Notes: generated by a model not told the origin, from the letters alone. DNA of 13,712 nucleotides from an uncultured Eubacterium sp. (GCA_905236225.1 CAJOPM010000088.1:1-13712), one strand, 5' to 3'. Positions 1 through 8,304 are shown, counted from the first letter of the stretch. Program-made: numbers and translations.

Positions 1-10
1 ACGTTTTTAC

Positions 11-38
11 TTGACGAATGTAGAGATTCTGTTATAAT
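11..38 (+). promoter_or_regulatory. Sigma-A promoter of rpsU
   Basis: The -35 box is TTGACG (11-16, 5 of 6 to consensus), followed by a 16-nt spacer and a perfect TATAAT -10 box (33-38). Transcription would begin near 45, leaving a leader of about 65 nt before the rpsU start at 111. This is the best vegetative promoter in the left part of the window and probably also feeds deoB-prfC by read-through of the rpsU terminator. Confidence 0.85.
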
Positions 39-62
39 AATTTATAGTGCAATATTATCCAG

Positions 63-98
63 TCAGTTGAGAGTGCACAATACGCAACTGAAGGGAGG
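63..98 (+). promoter_or_regulatory. rpsU leader hairpin next to the Shine-Dalgarno
   Basis: TCAGTTG (63-69) pairs perfectly with CAACTGA (85-91) around a 15-nt loop that contains the palindrome GTGCAC. The base of the stem ends one or two nucleotides before the ribosome binding site GGGAGG (93-98), which sits a rather long 12 nt from the ATG. The position suggests possible control of S21 translation. That role is inference: a 7-bp stem can occur by chance, and I recognise no named leader family. Confidence 0.35.
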
Positions 99-110
99 TC
101 AGAACAGGTT

Positions 111-287
111 ATGTCAGAAGTTATAGTTAAAGAGAATGAGTCATTAGACAGCGCACTTCGCAGATTCAAGAGAAACTGTGCAAAAGCTGGTATTCAGCAG
201 GAGATTCGTAAGAGAGAGCATTATGAGAAGCCTAGTGTAAAACGTAAGAAGAAGTCTGAAGCAGCCAGAAAGCGCAAATATAATTAA
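111..287 (+). CDS. rpsU: 30S ribosomal protein S21
   Basis: This encodes a 58-aa basic protein beginning MSEVIVKENE and ending AARKRKYN. It matches the S21 family in length and pattern: an acidic N-terminal strand, the SLDSALRRFKR stretch (11-21), the RNCAKAG segment, then a Lys/Arg-rich tail with the typical REHYEKPSVKRKKKSEAARK character. S21 is a small-subunit protein near the platform that helps mRNA engage 16S rRNA at initiation. The ATG at 111 is chosen because GGGAGG lies at 93-98 and the protein aligns from its first residue. The gene has its own sigma-A promoter and a strong terminator, so it is probably made mainly as a monocistronic message, with some read-through into deoB. Confidence 0.96.
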   Translation: MSEVIVKENESLDSALRRFKRNCAKAGIQQEIRKREHYEKPSVKRKKKSEAARKRKYN

Positions 288-308
288 TTATTTAATTATT
301 GTAATTCT

Positions 309-350
309 AGGGCGCGGGAATCAGTTTATTGATTTTCGCGCTCTTTGTTT
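309..350 (+). terminator. Rho-independent terminator after rpsU
   Basis: A 15-bp stem is formed by 309-323 and 330-344, with three G-U pairs and otherwise perfect pairing. It has a 6-nt loop and is followed by TTGTTT. The stem is GC-rich in its lower half. It ends only 18 nt before the deoB ATG and just ahead of the deoB ribosome binding site, so deoB is expressed by leakage or from an undetected promoter. Confidence 0.88.
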
Positions 351-367
351 ATGTAAAGGAGAGCCTT

Positions 368-1522
368 ATGAAACGAGTTTTTCTTATAGTATGTGATAGC
401 TTTGGCATTGGTGAGATGGATGATGCGGCCGAGTATAATGATCAAGGGTCAAATACACTTAGGGCTGTATCTAAAAGTGATTATTTTTCTATGCCAAATA
501 TGAAAAAATTAGGTCTTTTTAATATAGATGGTGTAGATTATCTTCCAAAAGAAAAGAGTCCTAAAGGAATATATGCACGGCTAAAAGAAAAATCAAAGGG
601 CAAAGATACAACGACAGGACATTGGGAGATAGCAGGCTTAATATCTAAGCATCCGATGCCCACATATCCAAATGGCTTTGATAAAGAAATAATAGAAGAA
701 TTTGAAAAACTCTGTGGCCGTAAAACGCTATGCAATTTGCCTTATTCAGGGACCGAAGTCATTAAGAAATACGGTGATGAGCATGTTAAAAGCGGCGACT
801 TAATAGTATATACATCTGCAGATTCTGTATTTCAGATTGCTGCACATGAAGATGTCGTTCCTGTAGAAAAATTATATGAATATTGCGCTATAGCCAGAAA
901 AATTCTTACAGGCAAGCATGGCGTAGGAAGAGTTATAGCAAGACCTTTTGTAGGTAAAGATGGAGAATATACAAGAACTTCAAACAGACATGATTTTTCG
1001 TTGGAACCACCTGCAGACACCATGTTAGATATACTTAAAAGAGAAGGCCTTGATGTAATCGGAGTCGGTAAAATAAATGATATATTTGCATCAAGAGGTA
1101 TCACAGAATTTGTCAGGACAAAAGATAATACTGATGGGATGAATAAAACATCTAAATATCTTGAAAAAGATTTTAACGGACTTTGTTTCGTAAATCTGGT
1201 CGATTTTGATATGCTATATGGTCATAGAAATGATGTAGATGGATATGCTAAGGCATTGTCTGAATTTGATAAATGGCTAGAGGGCTTCCTTAAAGAGCTA
1301 AAAGAAGATGATATGGTTATGATTACCGCAGATCATGGCTGTGATCCAAGCACACCGTCAACGGATCATTCAAGAGAATGTGTGCCTCTTGTTATATATT
1401 CGCCGATGGTTAAAGAGACAAAGAATTTGGGCACTAAAGATACATTTGCAGATATAGCAGCTACGATACTGTCTTTATTTGGTGTAAACAGTGAGACAAT
1501 CAGCGGCAACAGTTTACTATAG
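368..1522 (+). CDS. deoB: Phosphopentomutase
   Basis: This enzyme interconverts ribose-1-phosphate or deoxyribose-1-phosphate with the 5-phosphate form, linking nucleoside phosphorolysis to the pentose phosphate pathway in the cytoplasm. The 384-aa product is normal for the family. Visible features of the alkaline-phosphatase superfamily metal site are D10 in the N-terminal LIVCDSFG, D281 and H286 in DFDMLYGHR, D322-H323 in TADHG, and H334 in STDHSR. The loop GKDTTTGHWE (78-87) holds the activating threonine. The ATG at 368 is chosen because AAAGGAG lies at 355-361; an in-frame ATG at 329 would add 13 residues that lie inside the rpsU terminator and do not fit the family. prfC follows 14 nt later, so the two are probably cotranscribed. 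Confidence 0.95.
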   Translation: MKRVFLIVCDSFGIGEMDDAAEYNDQGSNTLRAVSKSDYFSMPNMKKLGLFNIDGVDYLPKEKSPKGIYARLKEKSKGKDTTTGHWEIAGLISKHPMPTYPNGFDKEIIEEFEKLCGRKTLCNLPYSGTEVIKKYGDEHVKSGDLIVYTSADSVFQIAAHEDVVPVEKLYEYCAIARKILTGKHGVGRVIARPFVGKDGEYTRTSNRHDFSLEPPADTMLDILKREGLDVIGVGKINDIFASRGITEFVRTKDNTDGMNKTSKYLEKDFNGLCFVNLVDFDMLYGHRNDVDGYAKALSEFDKWLEGFLKELKEDDMVMITADHGCDPSTPSTDHSRECVPLVIYSPMVKETKNLGTKDTFADIAATILSLFGVNSETISGNSLL

Positions 1523-1536
1523 ATTGGAGAATTATT

Positions 1537-3132
1537 TTGTCTGATATTAAAAGTGAAATTAACAGAAGAAGAACATTTGCTATCATTTCCCACCCGGATG
1601 CAGGAAAGACAACGCTTACGGAAAAATTCCTTCTTTACGGAGGTGCTATTAATCTGGCAGGTTCCGTAAAGGGAAAAGCCACAGCAAGGCATGCTGTATC
1701 TGATTGGATGGAAATAGAAAAAGAAAGAGGTATATCTGTTACTTCCTCGGTTCTTCAATTTGAATATGATAATTTTTGTATAAATATTTTAGATACGCCG
1801 GGACATCAAGACTTTTCGGAAGATACATATAGAACGCTTATGGCGGCAGATTCTGCAGTTATGGTTATTGACGGCTCAAAAGGCGTTGAGGCTCAGACCA
1901 GAAAACTGTTTAAAGTATGTGTGATGCGTCATATACCAATTTTTACATTTATCAATAAAATGGATAGAGATGCGCTTGATACTTTTGATCTTCTTGATGA
2001 TATTGAAAAAGAGCTTGGAATAGCGACATGCCCTATAAATTGGCCAATAGGTTCGGGTAAAAATTTTAAGGGTGTATATGATAGAAACACAAAGAATGTT
2101 ATGGTCTATTCTGATACCTTAAAAGGAACAAAAGAAGGAAAAGAATATGATATACCAATAGATGATCAATCACTTGAAGGATTTATCAGCGAAGAACAAA
2201 AGAGTACACTTCTAGAAGAAATTGAATTATTAGATGGGGCGGCTGCAGAATTTGATTTAGGTAAAGTATCTAAGGGAGAGCTTTCGCCGGTATTTTTCGG
2301 GTCAGCTCTTACAAACTTCGGCGTAGAGACATTTTTAAAACATTTTTTGGACATGACTTCGTCGCCTCTTCCGAGAAATTCAAATATAGGACCGATTGAT
2401 CCGTTTTCCGAGGAATTTTCGGCGTTTGTATTTAAGATACAAGCTAATATGAACAAAGCCCACAGGGACAGAATAGCCTTTATGAGAATCGCATCAGGCA
2501 AATTCAAGGCTAATATGGAAGTATTCCACGTCCAGGGCTCGCAAAAGAAAATGAGACTTTCCCAGCCGCAGCAAATGATGGCACAGGATAGAAAGATAGT
2601 ACAAGAGGCATATGCCGGAGATATAATAGGTGTCTTTGATCCGGGCGTGTTTAGTATAGGAGATACGATAGTGTCCGGAGGCGAAAAATTTACCTTCGAG
2701 GGGATACCAACATTTGCGCCTGAACATTTTGCCAGAGTACATCAAGTTGACACTATGAAGAGAAAGCAATTTGTAAAGGGCATAGAACAGATTGCGCAAG
2801 AGGGTGCCATTCAAATTTTCAAAGAACTTGGTAGCGGAATGGAAGAAGTAATAGTAGGCGTTGTAGGTGTTTTGCAATTTGATGTTCTTAAATACAGGCT
2901 TGAAAATGAATACAATGTAGAGATTAGATTGGAAAATATGCCGCATGAATATATCAGATGGATTGAGAATGAAGAAATTGATGTTGAGAAGATATCAGGT
3001 ACATCGGATATGAAAAAGGTCGAAGACTTAAAGGGAAGACCGCTTCTTTTGTTTGTTAATGAGTGGAGTATTAATATGACACTTGATAGAAATAAAGATT
3101 TAAGATTAACTGAGTTTGGAAAATCGTCTTAA
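1537..3132 (+). CDS. prfC: Peptide chain release factor 3 (RF3 GTPase)
   Basis: RF3 is a translational GTPase that recycles RF1 and RF2 from the ribosome after peptide release. The 531-aa product has the usual length and layout. The G domain carries the P-loop in SHPDAGKTT (18-26), DTPGH at 86-90 and NKMD at 140-143; the switch-I region contains EKERGISVTSSV. An EF-Tu-like domain II and an RF3-specific C-terminal domain follow. The RF3-type G domain and the absence of EF-G domain IV separate it from elongation factor G. The start is a TTG at 1537, supported by GGAG at 1526-1529 (7-nt spacing) and by family alignment from MSDIKSEINRRRTFAII. No in-frame ATG nearby would keep the P-loop region intact. 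The TTG probably lowers its output relative to deoB. Confidence 0.95.
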   Translation: MSDIKSEINRRRTFAIISHPDAGKTTLTEKFLLYGGAINLAGSVKGKATARHAVSDWMEIEKERGISVTSSVLQFEYDNFCINILDTPGHQDFSEDTYRTLMAADSAVMVIDGSKGVEAQTRKLFKVCVMRHIPIFTFINKMDRDALDTFDLLDDIEKELGIATCPINWPIGSGKNFKGVYDRNTKNVMVYSDTLKGTKEGKEYDIPIDDQSLEGFISEEQKSTLLEEIELLDGAAAEFDLGKVSKGELSPVFFGSALTNFGVETFLKHFLDMTSSPLPRNSNIGPIDPFSEEFSAFVFKIQANMNKAHRDRIAFMRIASGKFKANMEVFHVQGSQKKMRLSQPQQMMAQDRKIVQEAYAGDIIGVFDPGVFSIGDTIVSGGEKFTFEGIPTFAPEHFARVHQVDTMKRKQFVKGIEQIAQEGAIQIFKELGSGMEEVIVGVVGVLQFDVLKYRLENEYNVEIRLENMPHEYIRWIENEEIDVEKISGTSDMKKVEDLKGRPLLLFVNEWSINMTLDRNKDLRLTEFGKSS

Positions 3133-3133
3133 T

Positions 3134-3168
3134 ACAATGGGCTGCAGCAAAATGCTGCAGCCCATTGT
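3134..3168. terminator. Perfect hairpin between convergent prfC and pyc
   Basis: A perfect 16-bp inverted repeat (3134-3149 with 3153-3168) encloses a 3-nt AAA loop. It begins 1 nt after the prfC stop and ends 10 nt before the pyc stop codon, so it can serve both converging transcripts. Neither side has a real U-tract: TATGTAAG follows on the plus strand and a mixed sequence on the minus strand. The placement argues for a shared terminator or a 3'-end stabiliser. Confidence 0.7.
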
Positions 3169-3178
3169 TATGTAAGTA

Positions 3179-6100
3179 TTAAGCTTCTTCGTCAATAATG
3201 AATGATATAAGAAGATCTTCTTGATGTACGCTGTCACCGGGTTCTACGTAAATTTTGTCTACTTTTCCATTTACCGTAGATACAACAGTGGTCTCCATCT
3301 TCATGGCTTCAACTGTCATAATAGGCATATTTACGGTGACCTCATCACCTTCTTTAACTAATACCTTGCCAACTGTACCTGGAATTGAAGAACCGATATG
3401 AGCAGGGTTATTTTTATCTGCTTTAAGATGACTGTCAGATTTAACCTCTAATTTCTCATCTAGAATTCTGCACTGACGCATGCAACCGTTAACTTCAAAT
3501 TCAAGAGTACGATAGCCTTCTTCATCAGGATCTGATGCATCAATGTATTTGATAAGAAGTTCTTTACCTTCATCAATCTTAAGAAGAGTTTCCTCACCCT
3601 TAGCAAGACCGAAGAAGTAAACATGACTCTCAAGTCTGGTAACATCATTATAAGCCTGAATGTGCTCACAATAATCCTCATATACCTTAGGATAGAGAGC
3701 ATAGCTAATAGCTTTCTGATGAAGAACTACAGGATCAAGGTCTTTATAGCCATACTTGTCGATAAGGTGTTTCTTAATTGCATCATAGTCAACGGGCTCA
3801 AGAAGAAGTCCCGGTCTAACCGTAAGCGGTTCATCATCTTTTAATACAATCTTTTGAAGCTCCTTCGGGAAGCCGCCATCAGGCTGACCCATCATTCCTT
3901 TGAAGTAATCTACAACAGAATCAGGATAAGCCAGTTTTGCTCCGTCTGTAAGGATGTTTTCTTTTGTAAGATTGTTGTTATACATAAATATTGCAAGGTC
4001 TCCGACTGCTTTAGATGTAGGAGTAACCTTTACGATATTACCGAGAAGGTCGTTAGCTTCTTTGTAGAGGAGCTTGATTTTCTCAAAATCCTTAGATGAA
4101 GCACCCATTGATGCAGCCTGAGCTGAGAGGTTAGAGTACTGACCACCCGGAATCTCGTATTTATAGATATCAGCATTTGGTGAATTAATATCAGCTTCAA
4201 ATGACTGATATACCTTTCTGACTCTAGCATAGTAGCGACTAAGCTCTGAAAGATCTTCAAAGTTTAATCCTGTGTCTCTTTCTGTTCCGCGAAGAGCTTC
4301 AACTACAGCATTCATCGAAGGCTGAGATGTTAAAGTACTCATAGACTCTATAGCTAAGTCAACAATATCAACGCCTGCTTCAGCAGCCTTTAATACAGTG
4401 CTGACACCTGAACCTGTAGAATCATGTGTATGAAGATGAATAGGAATGTTGAGCTCTTTTTTCAGCGTGCTTACAAGTTCTTGAGCAGCGTAAGGCTTAA
4501 GGAGTCCGGCCATATCTTTAATAGCTAAGATGTGGCATCCTAAAGACTCTAATTCTTTTGCTTTTTTAACGTAGTAATCAAGCGTGTATTTAGTCTCATC
4601 AGGTGAGAGTAAATCGCCTGTATAGCAAATAGTACCCTCAACAATCTTATCAGTTTTAAGTGCTTCTTCAATCGGCATCTTCATATTCTCAACCCAGTTA
4701 AGAGAGTCGAATATACGGAATACGTCAATTCCTTTCATTCCTGCCATCTTGATGAATTCTTTTACTACATTATCAGGATAATTGCTGTATCCTACGGCAT
4801 TTGAAGCACGAAGAAGCATTTGAATAAGTGTATTTGGCATGCGTTGCTTAAGGAGAAGCAGTCTCATCCAAGGTGATTCTTTGAGGAAACGATATGCAGT
4901 GTCATATGTTGCGCCGCCCCATGCCTCAACTGAAAAAGCATTTTCCATAAATGCGTTGGTAGCATATGCCGCACCGCACAAATCTTTGCTCCTCATACGT
5001 GTAGCCATAAGAGATTGCTGAGCATCACGCATAGTAGTATCTGTAACGTAGAGTTTCTTTTCTTTTAAAATTTTCTGGGTAAAGTCTTTTGCACCAAGCT
5101 TTAAGAACTCATCCTTAGCGCCGTAAATAGGCTTAGATGAATCAAAGGTCGGCAAAACTCTGTTCTCATAATGAGGCTTAGGACCATCATTGCTGTTGAT
5201 AATACGATTTCCGATAAATTCGATAATCTTTGTAGCACGGTCTTTGCTTTGAATCAATTCAAAGAGTTCAGGTGTCTCTTCGATAAAAGTGGTATAGCAA
5301 TTACCACTCTGGAATGTCTCGTGATTTAACACATTAATGAGGAAAGGAATATTGGTTTTAACACCTCTTATACGCATCTCCTTTAATGCACGAAGTGATT
5401 TGTTGACAGCACCCTTGAATGTACGATCAAGAGAGATTGCTTTAACTAAAAGGCTGTCATAATACGGAGATACAACACCGCCCGTATGAGCATTGCCGCC
5501 ATCAAGACGCAGACCGTTACCTGAACCTGTACGGTAAACTGTAATAGTTCCTGTATCAGGAAGGAAATTGTTCATAGGATCTTCTGTTGTAACACGAGTC
5601 TGGATAGCATATCCATTACATTCGATATCATCTTGAGATTTGATATTAATCTCATCCGAATCAAGAGCGTATCCTTCGGCAATAAGAATCTGAGCCTGTA
5701 CAATGTCAATGCCTGTAACCATTTCACTGACAGTATGCTCAACCTGAATACGAGGATTCATTTCGATGAAATATGCATTTCCATCGGCATCTACTAAGAA
5801 CTCGAGAGTTCCGGCGTTGCGATAGCCGACTTTCTTAGAAAGACGGATAGCACTTTCAAATATAACGTCTCTTGCTGACTGTGGTACTGAAAAAGCAGGA
5901 GCGTACTCAACGACTTTTTGGTGACGTCTTTGAACGGAACAGTCTCTGTCATACAGATGAACAATGTTGCCATAGTTATCACCTAAGATCTGCACTTCAA
6001 TGTGCTTAGGTCCGCGGATATATTTTTCTATGAAAATTTTGTCATCACCAAATGCTTTTTTCGATTCGTTCTTTGCTTCTTCGAATTCTCTTTCCATATC

Positions 6101-6649
6101 TTCCTTGGCATTAACAATACGCATACCGCGTCCGCCGCCGCCATTAGAAGCTTTAAGCATTACAGGGTAGCCGATTTCATCTGCAATTTTGATAGCCTCA
6201 TCTGTTTCTTTAATAGCATAATCTACACCCGGAATAATCGGAACCTGAGATTCAATAGCCATTTTCTTAGAAGATATCTTATCACCCATAGCGTTCATAA
6301 GATCACTTGAAGGCCCAATGAAAACTATGCCGTTCTTCTCACAGGCATCGACAAATTCAGGATTTTCAGATAAAAATCCGTAACCCGGATGAATAGCATC
6401 TGCTCCGCAAGAGAGAGCAATGTCAATAATAGTGTCAATATCTAGATAGGCATCGATAGGCCCCTTGTCCGTATTTAATTCGTACGACTCATCTGCTTTA
6501 GTTCTAAAGATTGCATAACGATCTTCTTTGGAATAAATACTGACAGTATTAATACCGAGTTCGTTTAGGGCACGAAATACACGAATGGCTATTTCGCCGC
6601 GGTTCGCAACCAAAACCTTTTTGAATGGTTTGATAGTTTGATTTGTCAT
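3179..6649 (-). CDS. pyc: Pyruvate carboxylase (single-chain)
   Basis: This biotin enzyme makes oxaloacetate from pyruvate, bicarbonate and ATP, refilling the TCA intermediates. All parts are in one 1156-aa chain. The biotin carboxylase domain (about 1-460) has the ATP-grasp glycine loop GGGGRGMR near 170-177 and EMNPRIQVEH at 296-305. The carboxyltransferase TIM barrel (about 530-810) has TTMRDAQQS at 538-546, the metal/carboxyl-lysine K711 in AIKDMAG, and HLHTHDS at 738-744. A linking/tetramerisation region carries VTPTSKAVGD at 875-884. The C-terminal biotin carrier domain (about 1085-1156) has EAMKMET with the biotinylated lysine at 1117. The ATG at 6649 follows AGGAG (6659-6663) by 9 nt. 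A candidate sigma-A promoter lies in the end of the upstream 96-aa gene. The frame is intact, with no missing key residue noticed. Confidence 0.97.
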   Translation of the reverse strand: MTNQTIKPFKKVLVANRGEIAIRVFRALNELGINTVSIYSKEDRYAIFRTKADESYELNTDKGPIDAYLDIDTIIDIALSCGADAIHPGYGFLSENPEFVDACEKNGIVFIGPSSDLMNAMGDKISSKKMAIESQVPIIPGVDYAIKETDEAIKIADEIGYPVMLKASNGGGGRGMRIVNAKEDMEREFEEAKNESKKAFGDDKIFIEKYIRGPKHIEVQILGDNYGNIVHLYDRDCSVQRRHQKVVEYAPAFSVPQSARDVIFESAIRLSKKVGYRNAGTLEFLVDADGNAYFIEMNPRIQVEHTVSEMVTGIDIVQAQILIAEGYALDSDEINIKSQDDIECNGYAIQTRVTTEDPMNNFLPDTGTITVYRTGSGNGLRLDGGNAHTGGVVSPYYDSLLVKAISLDRTFKGAVNKSLRALKEMRIRGVKTNIPFLINVLNHETFQSGNCYTTFIEETPELFELIQSKDRATKIIEFIGNRIINSNDGPKPHYENRVLPTFDSSKPIYGAKDEFLKLGAKDFTQKILKEKKLYVTDTTMRDAQQSLMATRMRSKDLCGAAYATNAFMENAFSVEAWGGATYDTAYRFLKESPWMRLLLLKQRMPNTLIQMLLRASNAVGYSNYPDNVVKEFIKMAGMKGIDVFRIFDSLNWVENMKMPIEEALKTDKIVEGTICYTGDLLSPDETKYTLDYYVKKAKELESLGCHILAIKDMAGLLKPYAAQELVSTLKKELNIPIHLHTHDSTGSGVSTVLKAAEAGVDIVDLAIESMSTLTSQPSMNAVVEALRGTERDTGLNFEDLSELSRYYARVRKVYQSFEADINSPNADIYKYEIPGGQYSNLSAQAASMGASSKDFEKIKLLYKEANDLLGNIVKVTPTSKAVGDLAIFMYNNNLTKENILTDGAKLAYPDSVVDYFKGMMGQPDGGFPKELQKIVLKDDEPLTVRPGLLLEPVDYDAIKKHLIDKYGYKDLDPVVLHQKAISYALYPKVYEDYCEHIQAYNDVTRLESHVYFFGLAKGEETLLKIDEGKELLIKYIDASDPDEEGYRTLEFEVNGCMRQCRILDEKLEVKSDSHLKADKNNPAHIGSSIPGTVGKVLVKEGDEVTVNMPIMTVEAMKMETTVVSTVNGKVDKIYVEPGDSVHQEDLLISFIIDEEA

Positions 6650-6687
6650 ATCTTTCTTCTCCTCATATGTTCTTTGTTGATAAGATG

Positions 6688-6720
6688 CAAGAAATCAAAT
6701 GTAAAACAACAAATTTCTTG
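6688..6720 (-). other. Inverted repeat in the pyc leader
   Basis: CAAGAAAT (6688-6695) and ATTTCTTG (6713-6720) form a perfect 8-bp AT-rich stem with a 17-nt loop, inside the predicted 5' untranslated region of pyc. No U-tract follows on the minus strand, so it is not a terminator. It may be a weak operator or a leader fold. The evidence is only the symmetry and the position. Confidence 0.25.
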
Positions 6721-6740
6721 GCATAAATAACATCATTATT

Positions 6741-6769
6741 AGTATAAGTTAATTATTTTTTTTGTGCAA
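6741..6769 (-). promoter_or_regulatory. Candidate sigma-A promoter of pyc
   Basis: On the minus strand, TTGCAC (6764-6769) is followed by an A-rich 17-nt spacer and TATACT (6741-6746, 5 of 6). Initiation near 6734 would give a leader of about 85 nt. The -35 match is poor beyond TTG, but spacing and the -10 box are good. It overlaps the last codons of the upstream 96-aa gene, which has no visible terminator, so pyc may receive both its own and read-through transcription. Confidence 0.45.
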
Positions 6770-7039
6770 GAGTGACATTATTTTTTCCGATATTTCATCC
6801 GAGTTGAACCATTCGACTATTTCATCCAAACCTTTATCTGAAAATTCAAAAACTTTATAGGTTTTTAGAGATTCATCTGTAGAATCAAAAGCGTATGGCC
6901 CTGGGAACACACAGGCGGATAATACGTCGGTATCATCTATAGTATCTTTTGAGATACGGAATCTTAAATTCTTGTCACTTCCGGTAAATGCCGACTTCTT
7001 ATAGAAGTTGATACTTAATAAATCGCTCCGTTTAATCAT
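6749..7039 (-). CDS. Small conserved-looking protein of unknown function
   Basis: This encodes a 96-aa soluble protein starting MIKRSDLLSINFYKK and ending in a short Lys/Asn tail. I do not recognise a named family. The pattern suggests an alpha/beta single domain: a basic N-terminal segment, a phenylalanine- and proline-containing centre (VFPGPYAF, 43-50), and an acidic helical C-terminal half with GLDEIVEWFNSDEISEKI (69-86). There is no signal peptide, membrane segment or cysteine pair. The ATG at 7039 follows AAGGAAGG (7046-7053) at normal spacing, and base use fits the neighbouring chromosome, which supports a real gene. It lies upstream of pyc on the same strand with a 99-nt gap, downstream of the secreted-protein gene. 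A functional link to pyc cannot be claimed. Confidence 0.7.
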   Translation of the reverse strand: MIKRSDLLSINFYKKSAFTGSDKNLRFRISKDTIDDTDVLSACVFPGPYAFDSTDESLKTYKVFEFSDKGLDEIVEWFNSDEISEKIMSLLHKKNN

Positions 7040-7061
7040 AGAAAACCTTCCTTATTATAGA

Positions 7062-7087
7062 AGGTAGTGTCAAGTCTGACACTACCT
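7062..7087 (-). terminator. Perfect hairpin after the secreted-protein gene
   Basis: AGGTAGTGTCA (7062-7072) and TGACACTACCT (7077-7087) form a perfect 11-bp stem with a 4-nt loop, 10 nt beyond the stop codon of the secreted-protein gene. The minus-strand sequence after it, TTCTATAATAAGG, is only weakly U-rich, so termination may be partial and the 96-aa gene could be reached by read-through. The stem contains AGTGTCAAG on the plus strand, the same motif found at 8370-8378. Confidence 0.5.
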
Positions 7088-7097
7088 AAATAATGCT

Positions 7098-8282
7098 TTA
7101 GTGCACGTACTCCTCCGCGATGCTGGTGCCCAGGGTGCCGGTATTGTCGGCGGATATGGCGAGCTCGCAATCGCTGATCACATTGTTGTAGTATATCGGA
7201 TGCGAGGTCGACAGCGTAAACCCGTCCGTAGGCACGTTGTATGTGGTATCCTTCGCATAGCCCGTACCGGTGGTGCTGTCGTAAATCCACTCCTGCGGAA
7301 CCAGCTTAAGCACCACGCTCTCTTTGGTCTTCAGCACCAGAGGCTCATCGTACGATACCGCCGCCCATGTGGCCTGTCCGTCCGTCGAGTAGTAAACCTT
7401 AAAGAAGTTGAATCCATCCGGGTCGTCGTACGGATACAGCCGCTCCGATGTGAACTTCAGGTCTCCCGTCTCGCTGTTGGAATCCACCTGAATTAAGAGC
7501 TGATCCACGGACTCGCCCGAGGCCGGATCCAGGTATGTCGCCGCAAACGAGCCGTTCTGAGTGACAGCGCGCTTGGTCATGACATCGGACCACTGCCCGT
7601 ATCTCTTCTTTCCGCCCACCTTCTTATAGGATCTGACCTTGTATTTATAGGTCGTGCCGGTTACCACGGACTCGTCCTGATAGGTAGCGCAATACGACTC
7701 CTTGTCTCTCTTTATGGTCTTTATCTTCTCGTACTTACCGCCCGTTTCCTTTCGGTAAATCTCGATGCCGCTGCTGTTCATGCCCTGACCGCCGTAGTAC
7801 ATGGTCAAATCAATGCGCGAGGGCGAAATATATCCGTCCGCATAGAGGTACTCGTCCCACATGACGGTGTCGGGTCCCGTGTAGATGGTGAAATCGGATG
7901 TTCCAATCTTCTTATAGGAGCTGCCGCTCTTCTTATACGCCACTACCTTATACACGTACCAGCGCTTGAACTTCAGACCGGAGTCCGTACACTTGGTGGT
8001 ACTGCTGCCAACGGTCTTTATTTTTTTATACTTGAGTTTCTTGTTGGAAAGACCAAAAAAGGGCTCGTTCTTAAAAGCCTTCGACCTGTATATGCGATAG
8101 ATGCTGGCTTTCTTGCTCTTCGCCCACTTAACCTTCACCTTTACGTTTTTGGTGGAGCTAGCCTTCACCGTAAGCTGCGTCAGCTCGAATGCGGCCGCGC
8201 GGGGGGTGACATCTGAATTAATCATCCAAAAGGCCGCCAATGCCAAAACCAGTAGTATTCCAAATGCCTTTTTCAGTTTCAT
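7098..8282 (-). CDS. Secreted fibronectin-III-like protein
   Basis: This encodes a 394-aa exported protein of unknown role. The N-terminus is a classical signal peptide: MKLKK, a hydrophobic core (about 6-21), and a likely cleavage after RAAA near residue 31. Two FN3-like modules follow, at about 33-131 and 137-238. Both show the IYR...YKKI or YEKI...Y.YKV..YKK pattern typical of clostridial FN3 repeats and are rich in Lys and Tyr. The C-terminal third (about 240-394) is acidic, predicted beta-rich, and unrecognised. No sortase motif, transmembrane anchor or catalytic motif is seen. The start at 8282 is chosen because GGAGG precedes it by 9 nt; the ATG 6 nt upstream is too close to the site, and one further upstream adds a non-signal leader. 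GC content is about 47-55% in sampled lines, above most neighbours, which suggests horizontal acquisition. Confidence 0.8.
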   Translation of the reverse strand: MKLKKAFGILLVLALAAFWMINSDVTPRAAAFELTQLTVKASSTKNVKVKVKWAKSKKASIYRIYRSKAFKNEPFFGLSNKKLKYKKIKTVGSSTTKCTDSGLKFKRWYVYKVVAYKKSGSSYKKIGTSDFTIYTGPDTVMWDEYLYADGYISPSRIDLTMYYGGQGMNSSGIEIYRKETGGKYEKIKTIKRDKESYCATYQDESVVTGTTYKYKVRSYKKVGGKKRYGQWSDVMTKRAVTQNGSFAATYLDPASGESVDQLLIQVDSNSETGDLKFTSERLYPYDDPDGFNFFKVYYSTDGQATWAAVSYDEPLVLKTKESVVLKLVPQEWIYDSTTGTGYAKDTTYNVPTDGFTLSTSHPIYYNNVISDCELAISADNTGTLGTSIAEEYVH

Positions 8283-8304
8283 ATTCATACACCTCCTTCT
8301 TATT

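Noticed and set aside
329..367. Extended start for deoB giving a hydrophobic N-terminus
   Set aside because: The extra 13 residues are encoded within the rpsU terminator; the ATG at 368 has a proper AAAGGAG site and matches the family start.
7052..7082. TTGACA and TATAAT on the minus strand ahead of the 96-aa gene
   Set aside because: The two boxes are only about 8 nt apart, and the -10 box lies next to the ribosome binding site, leaving no room for a leader.
7101..7496. A 131-codon open frame on the plus strand opposite the secreted-protein gene
   Set aside because: It has a shadow composition (Arg/Gly/Val-rich), no ribosome binding site, and results from high GC on the coding strand opposite.
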